A stretch of 64,000 bases of DNA, taken from contig NC_012860.1 of assembly GCF_000026945.1 (NCBI RefSeq), positions 1,240,001-1,304,000 on the forward strand. Reading direction: 5' to 3'. This document shows positions 1 through 9,694 of the stretch, one piece after another. A model generated the notes under the pieces. It saw only the letters and a program-made list of their open reading frames with translations. It was not told where the DNA came from and did not search any database. Position 1 is the stretch's first letter. Each line of letters opens with the position of its first letter. The translations under genes were made by a program, and so were the position numbers. The stretch is from Candida dubliniensis CD36. Its lineage: Eukaryota; Ascomycota; Pichiomycetes; Serinales; Debaryomycetaceae.

Positions 1-557
1 TCAAGTAAATCATGATGAAATTTCAATCGCATGTATACTTCATCTTCAGGTGGATTATTTAGCAATTTATTGGTTTGAAACCAAAACAAATCGGAATTTA
101 TTTGATTAGTACTTTGAAACAACTCAACATCATTTTGAGGTAGTTTCACTTTTACAGCACCATATTCTTTGCCAACCTCCATTATACTCTCAATAAATGC
201 TATAGGATCTTTTGTTTGCTCCTGGGTTAGAGAAAAACATGGGATTTCATTCTTCGAAAAAGCAGAGTTGCTAACAGGCAGGGTCAAAATCTTGCTAGGT
301 AAATTTCTATAATCTAAAGGTATGCTAGCTTTGAGTTTTTGTTGGGGTAAATTGAAGGGTGAATAGTTGAAATTTGTCAGTTGACCATTGAATAAGATCT
401 TTTTGTTTTGCCTAATAACTTCAAATGTTTTCAAATCAGGCAATGACGAGTTACTGAAGAACCTTGAGGTTTTGGGAAACTTGGCCTTGGGGTTGTGAGT
501 GGTTTCTGTTTGTTCATTGCTGAAACTATGACTATGGTCATCAGAGCGATGGGACAT
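1..557 (-). CDS. Partial JmjN-domain protein (Ecm5/JARID-like), 5' part only
   Basis: An open minus-strand frame starts at an ATG at 557 and runs off the left edge (about 185 codons seen); an in-frame stop lies just upstream of the ATG, at 581-579. The first 100 residues are polar and probably disordered. Around residues 104-140 there is a JmjN-like segment (IPCFSLTQEQ, then KDPIAFIESI, then EYGAVKVKLP). It is followed by FWFQTNKLL and VYMRLKFHHDLLE, which resemble the JmjN-to-ARID junction of JARID/Ecm5 proteins. Family knowledge: these are chromatin proteins with JmjN, ARID, JmjC and PHD modules. The catalytic JmjC part is outside the window, so demethylase activity cannot be judged. Gis1/Rph1-type proteins also have JmjN but lack an ARID after it, so Ecm5-like is the better guess. 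Confidence 0.72.
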   Translation of the reverse strand, partial: MSHRSDDHSHSFSNEQTETTHNPKAKFPKTSRFFSNSSLPDLKTFEVIRQNKKILFNGQLTNFNYSPFNLPQQKLKASIPLDYRNLPSKILTLPVSNSAFSKNEIPCFSLTQEQTKDPIAFIESIMEVGKEYGAVKVKLPQNDVELFQSTNQINSDLFWFQTNKLLNNPPEDEVYMRLKFHHDLL

Positions 558-1346
558 GATCCATGGGTTTGCAAGAGATTATATATATACTTGCTTAAAA
601 GTATACGATGTGAATATTTGTTAAAACAAAAAAAAAAAACAATGAATGAAGAGAATGGGTTGTTCAGAATTTCAACTCTTAGTGTGCTTCGAGTTTTTTT
701 TTTTTTTTTCAAGTGTATATTCCATATTTGGTGGGTCTTGAGATATATCTACGAAAATGCATACTATGTACATCCAGTAGGGAGAACAAAGTGTTAGAAG
801 TTTTCCTTCACTACTTAAGCACTTAATGTAGGATTATCAGAAAGTTAGCATAGTGTCTAGTTATACGTAGATCTGTCTTGCTTTATAATTATTATACAAA
901 GCGGCCAACATCGTTGAGTATCATTCCCTTAACCTGTCTAATTGGCAATCCTTCATTATTGTTTATTGAAACAATAACAAAACAAAAAAGTATTTAATCA
1001 ATAAATTAAAATGATTCTGGACATATTTCTAAACCTATATAGTAAACTAAACTTTTTTTACTCAACTAAACGAATATCAAATAGCATCCGTCAAGTCTTT
1101 CTTAAAGTGACTCTAAAAACCTTTTGTACACATGCCCGAAAATGAAAATAGCAATATGTAAAGTGAAAAAAACAAATTAAAGTCATGAAATGACGTCTCT
1201 TGACACCATTCTTGTATGACACCGAAACATCAACTAATAGTTGATACGAAAGATCGAAACCCAAAGAAGGAAGAAAGCAATATAACAGATTGGAAAGAAG
1301 CAAAAAATTGCAAAAAAAAAAAAAGGATTTAAAGGATGTTTTCACC
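558..1346. other. Intergenic region, JmjN gene promoter and PGA26-like 3' side
   Basis: This stretch holds the promoter of the leftmost minus-strand gene and the 3' flank of the small wall-protein gene. It has short A and T runs (628-638, 694-709). ORFs here are short, A/T-run driven and unlike any family I know. Confidence 0.6.
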
Positions 1347-1742
1347 TTACATCAAGGCAGCAGCAATAGCAACAACACCAACCAAAGCACCAGCAACGTT
1401 TTTGGAACCAGCACCTTCAAATGATGTGACATTGGCTGGAGCAACACTAGATGGGGCAACACTGTTTGGTAAAGTAGTAGTGGCAACGAGTTCGGTAGTC
1501 TCGTAGGAGGTAGAAATAATACATGGTTCAGTTACGGTAATTGTTGTTGGTTCACTTACAACAATTGGTCTCTTTGTGCAAATGTTATCTTCTTCACAAA
1601 TAGTCAAAGTAATAGTGGTAGGATAAGGACAATAAGTAGTGTAACCAGTGGCAGTTACTTCAGTAGTAACAGTACCATTATGGAATTCAGCTAAGGCAAC
1701 AGATGTCAAAACAGAACGAGCAATGATTTTTGAAAACTGCAT
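1347..1742 (-). CDS. PGA26: Small GPI-anchored cell wall protein, PGA26-like
   Basis: This 131-residue secreted protein starts with a signal peptide (MQFSKIIARSVLTSVALA, probable cleavage after ALA). A Thr/Val/Cys-rich middle follows, with a C-P-Y-P motif and the TxTx patterns typical of Candida Pga59/Pga62/Pga26-type wall proteins. The last 20 residues (GSKNVAGALVG to the end) are small and hydrophobic, as expected for a GPI-attachment signal, with a likely omega site among G/S/N near residue 112. An N-glycosylation sequon lies at NGT (22-24) and another at NVT. The inferred role is a covalently bound structural mannoprotein. The symbol rests on the family look plus its position next to a PRC3-like gene, so identity is likely but not proved. 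Confidence 0.75.
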   Translation of the reverse strand: MQFSKIIARSVLTSVALAEFHNGTVTTEVTATGYTTYCPYPTTITLTICEEDNICTKRPIVVSEPTTITVTEPCIISTSYETTELVATTTLPNSVAPSSVAPANVTSFEGAGSKNVAGALVGVVAIAAALM

Positions 1743-3395
1743 GTTTTTTTTTTATTATTCTAAAGTAAGATTGGGTATTAGATAGTTAACGAGTGAAATA
1801 AAGCTTACTTTGAACTATGAAAAGCAAAATGCAAGGATAATCTATAGTAAATAAAGAAGAAGAACAAAAACAATACAAATGCAAAAATAAAAGGAGCAAC
1901 TTGTATCATCTTTATATAATTGCAAAATCTACAACAAGAACCTAGGAGTTGAAAGTAAAGAATTCAAATGACAATAGTTCATAAGACAACACAAACGATT
2001 AGAAAATAATCTTTATTGAGTGTAGTTTAATGTGGGTATATGTGAGTTGATTATATTTATCAAGAAAAAAACGAAAGATGTTGTTGTCAACTTGAAAAGC
2101 ATCAATGCTTAAAATGGAAAACAATGCACCTAATTAGGCCATGTTAAGATTATTAAGAAGAAACAGAAAGACCAACCACCAATAACCACTAACCACCACC
2201 ACCACAAGACAAAAGAAAGAAATACGACGCAATTGGGTTTTGTGTAATTTGCATAGATCTTTATTATTATTATTATTGGTGGCGTAATTTTGCCATTCCA
2301 TTTATTTCTCATACGATTACAAAAAGAACAATCTTCCAACATAACATAACAATACATGCCTATAAAAAAATATTTTATAAAACTCTACCATTTCAAGCAG
2401 GCTGGAATAATAATATTCTTTAGAATAGTTCTTGGAATCCTTGTCAATATAAGAAAATTGGTCTTGTATGAGGAACATAAACAATTAGGTATGAGTTAAT
2501 TTGAGATCTTTCGTAACCCAACAGTGTCTTAATAAACACAAACAAAAAGAAAAAAAGAAAGGCAAAAAACGGCTATTTGATGAGATATTGAAACCATAAA
2601 TGAGTTATTCTTTCATCAAATTCAATGAAGAGTGAACTATTATGTCAGAAAAACCTTACTTGTAGTCTTGTTGGTTAGGCACAATGGAAGACGAGAGGGA
2701 GTTAAGTCAAATCGTCACACACAAGAAAAAGGTTTGGTATTAGTACCTAACAAAAGTCAAGCATAGATGCACATAAGCAAACACAAAAATTTCCCATTTC
2801 TTGACCATATCTGGGTGCAGTTTGTTTTTATTTGTGTGTTTCTTTCGATTATTCCAAATTGTAAGTGGGGCAAAAGCAATATTTGTTGACAATACTACCA
2901 AGATCCTTTATTTTCAGCTTCAACTTTTGAATAAGGCCGGGGAAACTATAATATTCGTCTTAACTTGCAGGTACCATTAGCTTGTCTCCCAAAAATAGTA
3001 GCTCAATAACTGAAGTTGTCGTTCAGGGGCCTTTTAGATGCATATTAAGTATATTTCTGTGGAACTTCCTTCATATACAATTTTTGCAAGCATCAGAATC
3101 AAGTATACAAATATTGTACTTAACTGTAAACTTATTAATGCAAAAATCAAATAGCCTATGTAATTGCTTGGAGAATGTTTTTTTAAGAGATGTCAAGAAT
3201 TGCATAGACAGTTGACACTAAAGGGATAAGACAGAACAATGAAAGACAAATAGAAACAAAGCGGCACGCTAAAAAACCAATTGTTTGTTTATATTTTCTC
3301 GGTAATAGTCTAAATACTGGATTATATTTTGTAAAATCTCAATCTTGCTTCAAATTTTTTTTTTTTTTTTTTTTCTTTTTTCAACTTCATATACT
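1743..3395. other. Long intergenic region upstream of PGA26-like gene
   Basis: About 1.65 kb without a supportable gene. It holds the minus-strand promoter of the wall-protein gene and the 3' end of the carboxypeptidase gene. Short CCA and ATT runs lie at 2194-2212 and 2263-2277, with a T tract at 3356-3374 just after the carboxypeptidase stop codon. The ORF at 2982-3215 begins with TTG and shows no family features. Confidence 0.6.
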
Positions 3396-5030
3396 TTAAT
3401 TACTCTCTAAACCAAAAGCATAATCTCCTTGTATCCAAGTATTAACCATAGCAAGGGCATTTTCTGGTTGATCAAACGGAACCATGTGACCAGCGTCATA
3501 AATTCTCAAGAATGTGAAATGCTTGTGATTTTTGACTTCTCCAGCAGGATTCTTACCATTTGGTTTCCATAATTGCAATGGTTTTGGTGCAAACTGTTCA
3601 CTATCTGAATATTCCAATTCGTTTACCCATGCCAAATTACCCACCCAATTACAAATAAAATCCTTATCACCAGCATAAATCAATACCGGTACGTTATTAT
3701 CTAATAATTCAGCAACATATTGTTGGAAAGGTTTCATTTCGTCACCGTCTAAAATAAAGTTTCTAAACACAGTATCATCGCATGAAGTAAAAATATCGAT
3801 ATTAGAAGCACCAACAGCCTCTTTTACATAATCAAGATTCAAGTATTCATCCAAATAATCCAATTCCACGTAACAATTACCACCTTGATCGGCACAATGC
3901 TTCCTGATATCATATGGATTTAATCCTGTTTCTTCATAAGGCTTAAATAAGCGGGTATCACAGTAAAATTGGGCTGGAATACAAGTCAAGGCCGTTTGGA
4001 AACTGTAACATAATTTAGTCAACTTGGCACATTTAGGATAATCCCTTTCCATTTGATCACATTGCTCAGTAGTTAAAACAGGCTTGTAACCACCTTCACC
4101 ACAACCCATTGGTTTATAGGAACCATCTTGAATCAATGGATCAGTGATACCGTTACCAATCAACACAGAAGCCAACTCAAACGATCTATCGGCGTTGTTA
4201 ATAATTTCTGAAGCAAATGCTGGGATGTAATGACCAGCATAAGATTCACCAGCAATGTGAAACTTGTTGTTCAAAAACTGTGGGAATTTTTGAAAGAACA
4301 ATTCCAAAAACACATAAACATCTTTAGCAGCTGTAAGAGTGTTCTTAACTTCATCACCACCTGTGTATGAATATCCAACACCAACAGGTTGATCTAAGAA
4401 AATGACTGAGGCATTAGAATTCCAAGAATAAGGATTATAAACCGGATGTAAAGTCTTGTTGATTGAAGATGGGCCCAATTCGAAAAATAAACCTGTCGAG
4501 GAGCTGCAACCAGGACCACCATTGAGCCATAAAATAATAGGATCATTCTTTGGATCATTTCTACTTTCGAAAAACCAATAGAAAAGATGTTTATCTAATG
4601 AGTCAATATCTAAATACCCAGTATACTGTTTCACTGTATCGAGACCCAAAATTTCCGGGAAACTTTCTTTTACACGCATTGAATAACCAGTAAATTTCTC
4701 ATTAGAAAGTTTTTCAAATTTGGCAGTTGGTGAAGAGGATGATGTCATTGGATTAAACTTGTTCTTTTTTGGTTTTTCATTCTTAGAATCATATTGATTG
4801 ATTAATTTGGCGATTTGTTCAGGTGACAATTCCGATTGCATTTCTGCCCAAGCAGTAATCAAATCAATTGGCAATGAACCTAAATCTTTAAACATCGACT
4901 CCAAATACAAATCTGGTGAACTTTCTTCAGAATCCAATATAATCTGATCTTTTAAATTGTTACCAAATGACACTGCCTGTGCCCCGACAGTTAAAGCAGC
5001 CAACCAATTGACTAATGTAGATAATTGCAT
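3396..5030 (-). CDS. PRC3: Carboxypeptidase Y-type vacuolar serine carboxypeptidase
   Basis: A 544-residue S10 serine carboxypeptidase that removes C-terminal residues, normally in the vacuole after activation of a zymogen. A signal peptide (about residues 1-19) is followed by a propeptide up to about residue 110. The mature domain shows the oxyanion motif NGGPGCSS (170-177), the nucleophile in GESYAGHY (Ser263), the acid in GDKDFICNW (Asp457) and the histidine in DAGHMVPFDQP (His515). The many cysteines fit the CPY disulfide pattern, and NKT and NAS sequons are present. Length fits the family (yeast Prc1 has 532 residues). The ATG at 5030 heads the signal peptide. It is divergent from RSC9. 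C. albicans has more than one CPY gene; the PRC3 name comes from the neighbourhood. Confidence 0.9.
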   Translation of the reverse strand: MQLSTLVNWLAALTVGAQAVSFGNNLKDQIILDSEESSPDLYLESMFKDLGSLPIDLITAWAEMQSELSPEQIAKLINQYDSKNEKPKKNKFNPMTSSSSPTAKFEKLSNEKFTGYSMRVKESFPEILGLDTVKQYTGYLDIDSLDKHLFYWFFESRNDPKNDPIILWLNGGPGCSSSTGLFFELGPSSINKTLHPVYNPYSWNSNASVIFLDQPVGVGYSYTGGDEVKNTLTAAKDVYVFLELFFQKFPQFLNNKFHIAGESYAGHYIPAFASEIINNADRSFELASVLIGNGITDPLIQDGSYKPMGCGEGGYKPVLTTEQCDQMERDYPKCAKLTKLCYSFQTALTCIPAQFYCDTRLFKPYEETGLNPYDIRKHCADQGGNCYVELDYLDEYLNLDYVKEAVGASNIDIFTSCDDTVFRNFILDGDEMKPFQQYVAELLDNNVPVLIYAGDKDFICNWVGNLAWVNELEYSDSEQFAPKPLQLWKPNGKNPAGEVKNHKHFTFLRIYDAGHMVPFDQPENALAMVNTWIQGDYAFGLESN

Positions 5031-5835
5031 TTTACTCTACTCCCTATATTTCTTGAAAGTGTAGTATGCTATTGTTTTCAATAAAACAAAAAAAAAAAAA
5101 ATAACCAGGAAGAAAGAAAAGGTATAGGATAGTTTCCACAATTTTGAAATGGAATGGGGGGAGAAAACTAGCAAAGGAATTTGAGATAACGGAAACCAAC
5201 TTCCAATAGGTGCCGCACGGTTAAAAGGAGGGAAAAAGACTAATTATCTAAAGTGCTCTATTTAAAGACGTCATTAATCTATAGTTTCCATCTTGGGTGT
5301 GAACAATGAAGAACAAAACTTAAACTACACTAGTTGTTGTCATTGATACCAGATACATTTATATAAAGAGGTTACAACTGTATTGAGTTGTTAGAATTCA
5401 AAGAAATTGATTTACAATAATGTCAAGTTGAGTTGTTCATCGGTTTCACCAACAAACTGCCTTCATTATGATTTGGAGGTATGTCCAAGCTCAGGTTGAC
5501 TTAATCAAGTAGTTACTACCAGTTTTGCATGCCATTTACTCTATAAAGAAACAACTCTTGATGGTTTATTCAATTGAACTTGTGAAGATTATCGAGTCGT
5601 GTTTACTTGATCATATCGCAAAATATCGCCATAGTGCACGACACCTTTTTCTTCAGTTTTTTTCTCTTGGTTCAGCGACCAACTGGTAGAAGATGTTGTT
5701 GTTGTTTTTTTTTTTTTTTCTCTCAACATTGAAATAACTTAACAGTATTAATAGAGCCGATTATTTTTTACCACTCATAGACTTAATCCATTAATTAAGA
5801 AATCTACAACAGAAAGTGCCCTGTAATACCATACC
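5031..5835. other. Divergent promoter region, PRC3-like / RSC9
   Basis: An 805-base shared upstream region of two divergent genes. It includes an A tract (5089-5101) upstream of the carboxypeptidase ATG and a T tract (5707-5720) upstream of RSC9. I see no other gene. Confidence 0.6.
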
Positions 5836-7734
5836 ATGCCTTCATTAATACCAGTTAGCACTAGTTCAAGGACGACTTTCCCATTGAGTGCAGGCACCGG
5901 CAATAACTTATACAACAATCAGTATGGTGCTCATGGACATGGCTATACACAAAGTTTAGGTCATAATCATCGTGGTATTGAGGATATGAAAAGAATTGAA
6001 ATGTCATTGAAATCAGGTATTGATTCAGAGATTGCATGGGCATTGAGCCTGTTGACTCTTATGTCTATGCAACCATTAATAGATCTTGAGCATAGTCCTT
6101 TTCTTGGTAATGAGTTGATCAAATATTTTCTGAAACCATATCAATTAATTCAAGAAAAAAAATTCGACTTGTTTACTCAAGATGTATTGACATTTAGTTT
6201 GGATTCTGTATTGGCTTTAAGAAACTTGTCCCAGGACTTGTCCAATCAGCAATGGTTATCCCAAATCCCTTCATTCAAAAAAAACTTGATTGAACTGATA
6301 AAATTCTTGACAAATTGGTTTTACCAACCGGGTGGCAATCAAATCCCTCAATTGGAGAAATACAACAATCAATTTGCCGAATCTTTGAATTATATTGTGG
6401 ATTTATTGGAACCATTGACATGTTACTACATTGATAACAATAAAAATGACCCATTGTTTAATATTTTATTGAATACGTTAATAATTACCACAGATAGAAA
6501 TTTATTCATCAATATTTTAAAATGTATTTCTCATTTGTTGATTATTTGGGACAAGAGTGTCAAAGCAAAAGCAGGGGAAGAAGAAGAAGAAGATGATGAT
6601 GATTTGGCACAAGAAGAAGAAGGAGAAGAAGACGTGAAACTAACAAACAACTGCATAGATAACATATCTGAATCTCAACTAGAGACTATCATCAACACTC
6701 TTCTTATTGCCGATAACGAGATGAACAATGCCGTCTTGGATTTTCTTAAAATGTATTTATTTTCTGAAGCCTTACATGAAAAGTATCCCAATTCAATTAA
6801 AGATTCTCAAAGACATAGATTGAGAAAATTGTTGCAGTTGAATACTTCGAAGGCCACATTTAGCACCTTGATGAAGCAATTACCCTTGTTGCTAGTATCG
6901 GATTTGCCTTTAAATGAACCTATTGAAGAGCAACCTGTTCCGTCCTTAAACTTGACGAAAAGATCACAGTACTCGGGGGTACCCACATCCGCTCCAGAAT
7001 TGACTGAGGAATTGTACAAAATAATTGTGGCTTTTCCTGAGCCTATAAGAGCATCAACATGGTTGCATTGTTGTTATGAGGCAACCATGACAGAACAGGC
7101 AGAAGTGACGCAAATATCAATTTGGAAAGCCTATGAAACCCAGTTCCAAGAGATTTGGAAACCAAATACTGAGGGAACGTTTAATCATAATTATAAACCA
7201 CTATTACCTGCTGTGGAGTTTATCAAAAATGTTACAAAGGCCTTTCCTTATGCTGAAGCTAAAGTTGTGGCATTACCTCAAATGCCAGGTGAAGAAAACC
7301 AAGCTCCAAAGAAAAAGTTTGTTATCAAAGGAATTCAACCCAGACAATTCCCAGTGAGTATAGATGTTGGCAATTACGATGCATTGAAACCAATGGGGGA
7401 AACCACTGTTACTGAAGGTGACGAGAGTTTACCAATTGGTCATATGGATGTCAAGAAATTCCATTATCTGTTGACCTCTGGGGTGGATAATATCTTGTTT
7501 GCCGATTCTGCTAGTAAGATCACCAAAGAATCATTGAATCTGATTAATGAATCCAGTCACGATCTTTTAGATTACATTATACTGGAAGTTTTAGAGGTAT
7601 CAGGAATCGAATCAAAAGAGTCAAGTATATTCCGTCTTCACAACGGATATTGGATTCCTGAATTAGTATACGCCAACCCTTCTTTGTTAGAAAAAGGTAT
7701 CATAGAAACCAGCTGGTTGAAGTATTTGCTATAA
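5836..7734 (+). CDS. RSC9: RSC chromatin-remodelling complex subunit Rsc9
   Basis: A 632-residue protein matching yeast Rsc9 along its length: RGIEDMKRIEMSLKSGIDSE near residue 46, a helical armadillo-like middle, then RASTWLHCCYEATM, TQISIWKAYETQFQ, LLPAVEFIKNV and KKFVIKGIQPRQF, all close to the conserved Rsc9 C-terminal half. Rsc9 is a nuclear subunit of the RSC ATP-dependent nucleosome remodeller and is linked to stress-regulated genes. An acidic insert (residues 248-269, Glu/Asp from GAA and GAT repeats) lies in the middle and looks like low-complexity expansion. The start at 5836 has an A at -3 and no better upstream ATG. Confidence 0.88.
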   Translation: MPSLIPVSTSSRTTFPLSAGTGNNLYNNQYGAHGHGYTQSLGHNHRGIEDMKRIEMSLKSGIDSEIAWALSLLTLMSMQPLIDLEHSPFLGNELIKYFLKPYQLIQEKKFDLFTQDVLTFSLDSVLALRNLSQDLSNQQWLSQIPSFKKNLIELIKFLTNWFYQPGGNQIPQLEKYNNQFAESLNYIVDLLEPLTCYYIDNNKNDPLFNILLNTLIITTDRNLFINILKCISHLLIIWDKSVKAKAGEEEEEDDDDLAQEEEGEEDVKLTNNCIDNISESQLETIINTLLIADNEMNNAVLDFLKMYLFSEALHEKYPNSIKDSQRHRLRKLLQLNTSKATFSTLMKQLPLLLVSDLPLNEPIEEQPVPSLNLTKRSQYSGVPTSAPELTEELYKIIVAFPEPIRASTWLHCCYEATMTEQAEVTQISIWKAYETQFQEIWKPNTEGTFNHNYKPLLPAVEFIKNVTKAFPYAEAKVVALPQMPGEENQAPKKKFVIKGIQPRQFPVSIDVGNYDALKPMGETTVTEGDESLPIGHMDVKKFHYLLTSGVDNILFADSASKITKESLNLINESSHDLLDYIILEVLEVSGIESKESSIFRLHNGYWIPELVYANPSLLEKGIIETSWLKYLL

Positions 7735-7996
7735 GTAAATCACTATATATTTATAAAAAAAAAAGTCTTCAAAAGAGGTTTCTACAAGTATGTGAATATA
7801 GTTGTATAATTAATCAAAACTGTTTCTGTCTTTACTAGATATAGAGTGCGGAATTTGAACGATTTTGTAAAAACCATAGCACACTGAAAAAAAAATGGAA
7901 CGACTAGAAAAATAGGAAAAAAAAAAAATCCATTCTAAGAATAACTAAACCATTTCAATTCGAACAAACCATATACGCATTCAGGTATCAAAAAAT

Positions 7997-8203
7997 ATGG
8001 CTAATAATCAACTTCCATTTCACGTTCGTGCAACAGATGCTGTGCATAGATTAACCGTTTTAGGTTTGGTGGGAATATGTGTTGTTGGAGGTGGTTCGAT
8101 AGCTTTTAATATTTGGGCCAATTCTGATTATGCCCCATGGAACAAAGAAAAGTTGAAATTCCAGCAAGAACAATATCATAATACTAAGAAAGATGAAGAA
8201 TAA
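7997..8203 (+). CDS. COX14: Cytochrome c oxidase assembly factor Cox14
   Basis: A 68-residue small mitochondrial membrane protein. The block VRATDAVHRLTVLGLVG matches the conserved N-terminal part of yeast Cox14 (RVTDTLHRLTVLTLVG). One transmembrane helix (about residues 19-41) is followed by a charged tail. Cox14 is an inner-membrane factor that couples COX1 translation to complex IV assembly with Mss51 and Coa3. The protein is short and single-exon with ATG at 7997. The 3' end faces RTF2 across 120 bases. Confidence 0.82.
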   Translation: MANNQLPFHVRATDAVHRLTVLGLVGICVVGGGSIAFNIWANSDYAPWNKEKLKFQQEQYHNTKKDEE

Positions 8204-8323
8204 AAAGGATTGTTTCCTTTCTTCCTTATTGACTTAAAGTCTAGCTTATCAGAATATGAAATTACAAATGTGTACATAGTTTAAATATAAAAATCTATCA
8301 AAGAAACTAGAAATCTAACCCCA

Positions 8324-9016
8324 TCAGGAAACTGTAGGCTTACGCTTTCTAGAATTAGTGATCTCATCAGGTAACTTCCTCTTCCTGATATACTCATCTT
8401 CATCAAGAAGCTTTTTCTTTTTAGTCTTTTTTAGTGGTAATTTTGAATGTGACAACCCCTTTTGTTTTAGAATCAGTATGTTTTCTTCATTGATATCACG
8501 ATTTTGCTTCAAGTTCAATGGATCAAGCATCACAATATCATAATCATAGAAAATGACATTGCAATTTGGACATTTCCTCTCTTCTTTAGTTTCTGAAAGC
8601 TCGTTCAACGCTTTTTTAGAAATCAAACAACCACATGACCGTAGGTACAAATAAGATTTCTCAACTTTTTTGATCACTGGACATTCAATGAATGGTTCTC
8701 TATTAATAATGGTCCATGATACTGTTACTGGACAAATGTCTTTTAGCAGTTTGATATGGGAAAATTCTGATTTGATACTCGATTTATTCATTTTAATATC
8801 TAATAGGTATTGTAGTAACTTTTCCTTAATATACAACTTACCCTTGTAATCGCCAACGATAGGATCATTATTATATAACGGTAGACTTGAAAGATGGCAT
8901 ATTTTGATTAGATCTTCTTCTTTATCTTCACCTCTTTGAGCATCAGCATTAGCTCTATTTGTCAATGATGATAATAGATCTTGTCTTTTTGCAATAGTTC
9001 CACCGTCAGCACCCAT
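8324..9016 (-). CDS. RTF2: Replication termination factor 2 (Rtf2) family
   Basis: A 230-residue protein opening with MGADGGTIAKRQDLLSSL, the hallmark Rtf2 N-terminus. It has a C2HC2-type RING-like fold: the first Cys/His cluster around residues 40-45, CPVTVSW and ECPVI in the centre, CGCLISKKAL, and KCPNCNVIF followed by DIVMLDPL. The tail is Lys/Arg-rich and probably nuclear-localising. In fission yeast Rtf2 acts at stalled replication forks, and other family members are linked to splicing and the proteasome; the role here is inferred. It shares a 167-base divergent promoter with GIM5. Confidence 0.85.
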   Translation of the reverse strand: MGADGGTIAKRQDLLSSLTNRANADAQRGEDKEEDLIKICHLSSLPLYNNDPIVGDYKGKLYIKEKLLQYLLDIKMNKSSIKSEFSHIKLLKDICPVTVSWTIINREPFIECPVIKKVEKSYLYLRSCGCLISKKALNELSETKEERKCPNCNVIFYDYDIVMLDPLNLKQNRDINEENILILKQKGLSHSKLPLKKTKKKKLLDEDEYIRKRKLPDEITNSRKRKPTVS

Positions 9017-9183
9017 GTAGTTGTTTATAAGAATTGAACAAAGATAATTATAGATAGATTAGATGTCAAAACAGTGTGTGGAACTTAAAAGAAAAAAACA
9101 AATATCCCAAAGCAAAAAAAAAAAAATATCAGAAAATTATTTTCAATCTACTCTTTCCCACAATCCTAAAAGAACAAGGAACA

Positions 9184-9660
9184 ATGTCTACCGAACCTAC
9201 AAATGTCGATTTAAACTCATTACCTCCACAAAAGTTGGTTGAGTTTCGTAAATCTATAGATGAAGAAATTACCCATTTCACACAATCCTTGCAAGCATTG
9301 GCAGCAGCACAGTCAAAGTTGAAAGACTGTATTTCTAGTATAAATAACTTGGAACAATCCAAAGAAGATAATTTATTAGTTCCCTTAACAAGCTCCTTAT
9401 ATATACCTGGTCAGGTGGTAACAAGAAATCGATACTTGGTAGATATAGGTACAGGTTATTATGTTGAAAAACTGGCAAAGAAAGCTAAATTAGGTTACGA
9501 CAAGAAAATCAAAAAATTGGATGAAGATGCTAAGAAGTTAAAGGGTATTCTAGTGCAAAAGAACGAGTTGTTAAACACTGTGAATTTGATTTTAAGAAAA
9601 AAAGTAATCGAAATGGAGAAACAGCAAGAGGGACCATCATCGGCAGATGCAACTAATTGA
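9184..9660 (+). CDS. GIM5: Prefoldin subunit 5 (Gim5)
   Basis: A 158-residue alpha-class prefoldin. N- and C-terminal heptad-rich helices (residues about 15-50 and 100-150) flank a beta-hairpin core with VPLTSSLYIPGQV and YLVDIGTGYYVEK, the diagnostic prefoldin-alpha motif. Prefoldin is the cytosolic hexamer that hands nascent actin and tubulin to the TCP1 chaperonin. The frame is open back to 9076, but the start at 9184 is chosen because it is the first ATG giving the normal length and has the context ACA-ATG. The stop is only 34 bases from the RAD10 stop on the other strand, so the two transcripts must overlap. Confidence 0.88.
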   Translation: MSTEPTNVDLNSLPPQKLVEFRKSIDEEITHFTQSLQALAAAQSKLKDCISSINNLEQSKEDNLLVPLTSSLYIPGQVVTRNRYLVDIGTGYYVEKLAKKAKLGYDKKIKKLDEDAKKLKGILVQKNELLNTVNLILRKKVIEMEKQQEGPSSADATN

Positions 9661-9694
9661 TTTATTTACATTGAAAAATACAAAATCTATAGAC

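Noticed and set aside
2982..3215. 77-codon ORF in the intergenic region before PRC3
   Set aside because: TTG start and no recognisable features.
9076..9183. N-terminal extension of GIM5
   Set aside because: It does not start with ATG and encodes Lys-rich residues outside the prefoldin fold; 9184 gives the usual length.
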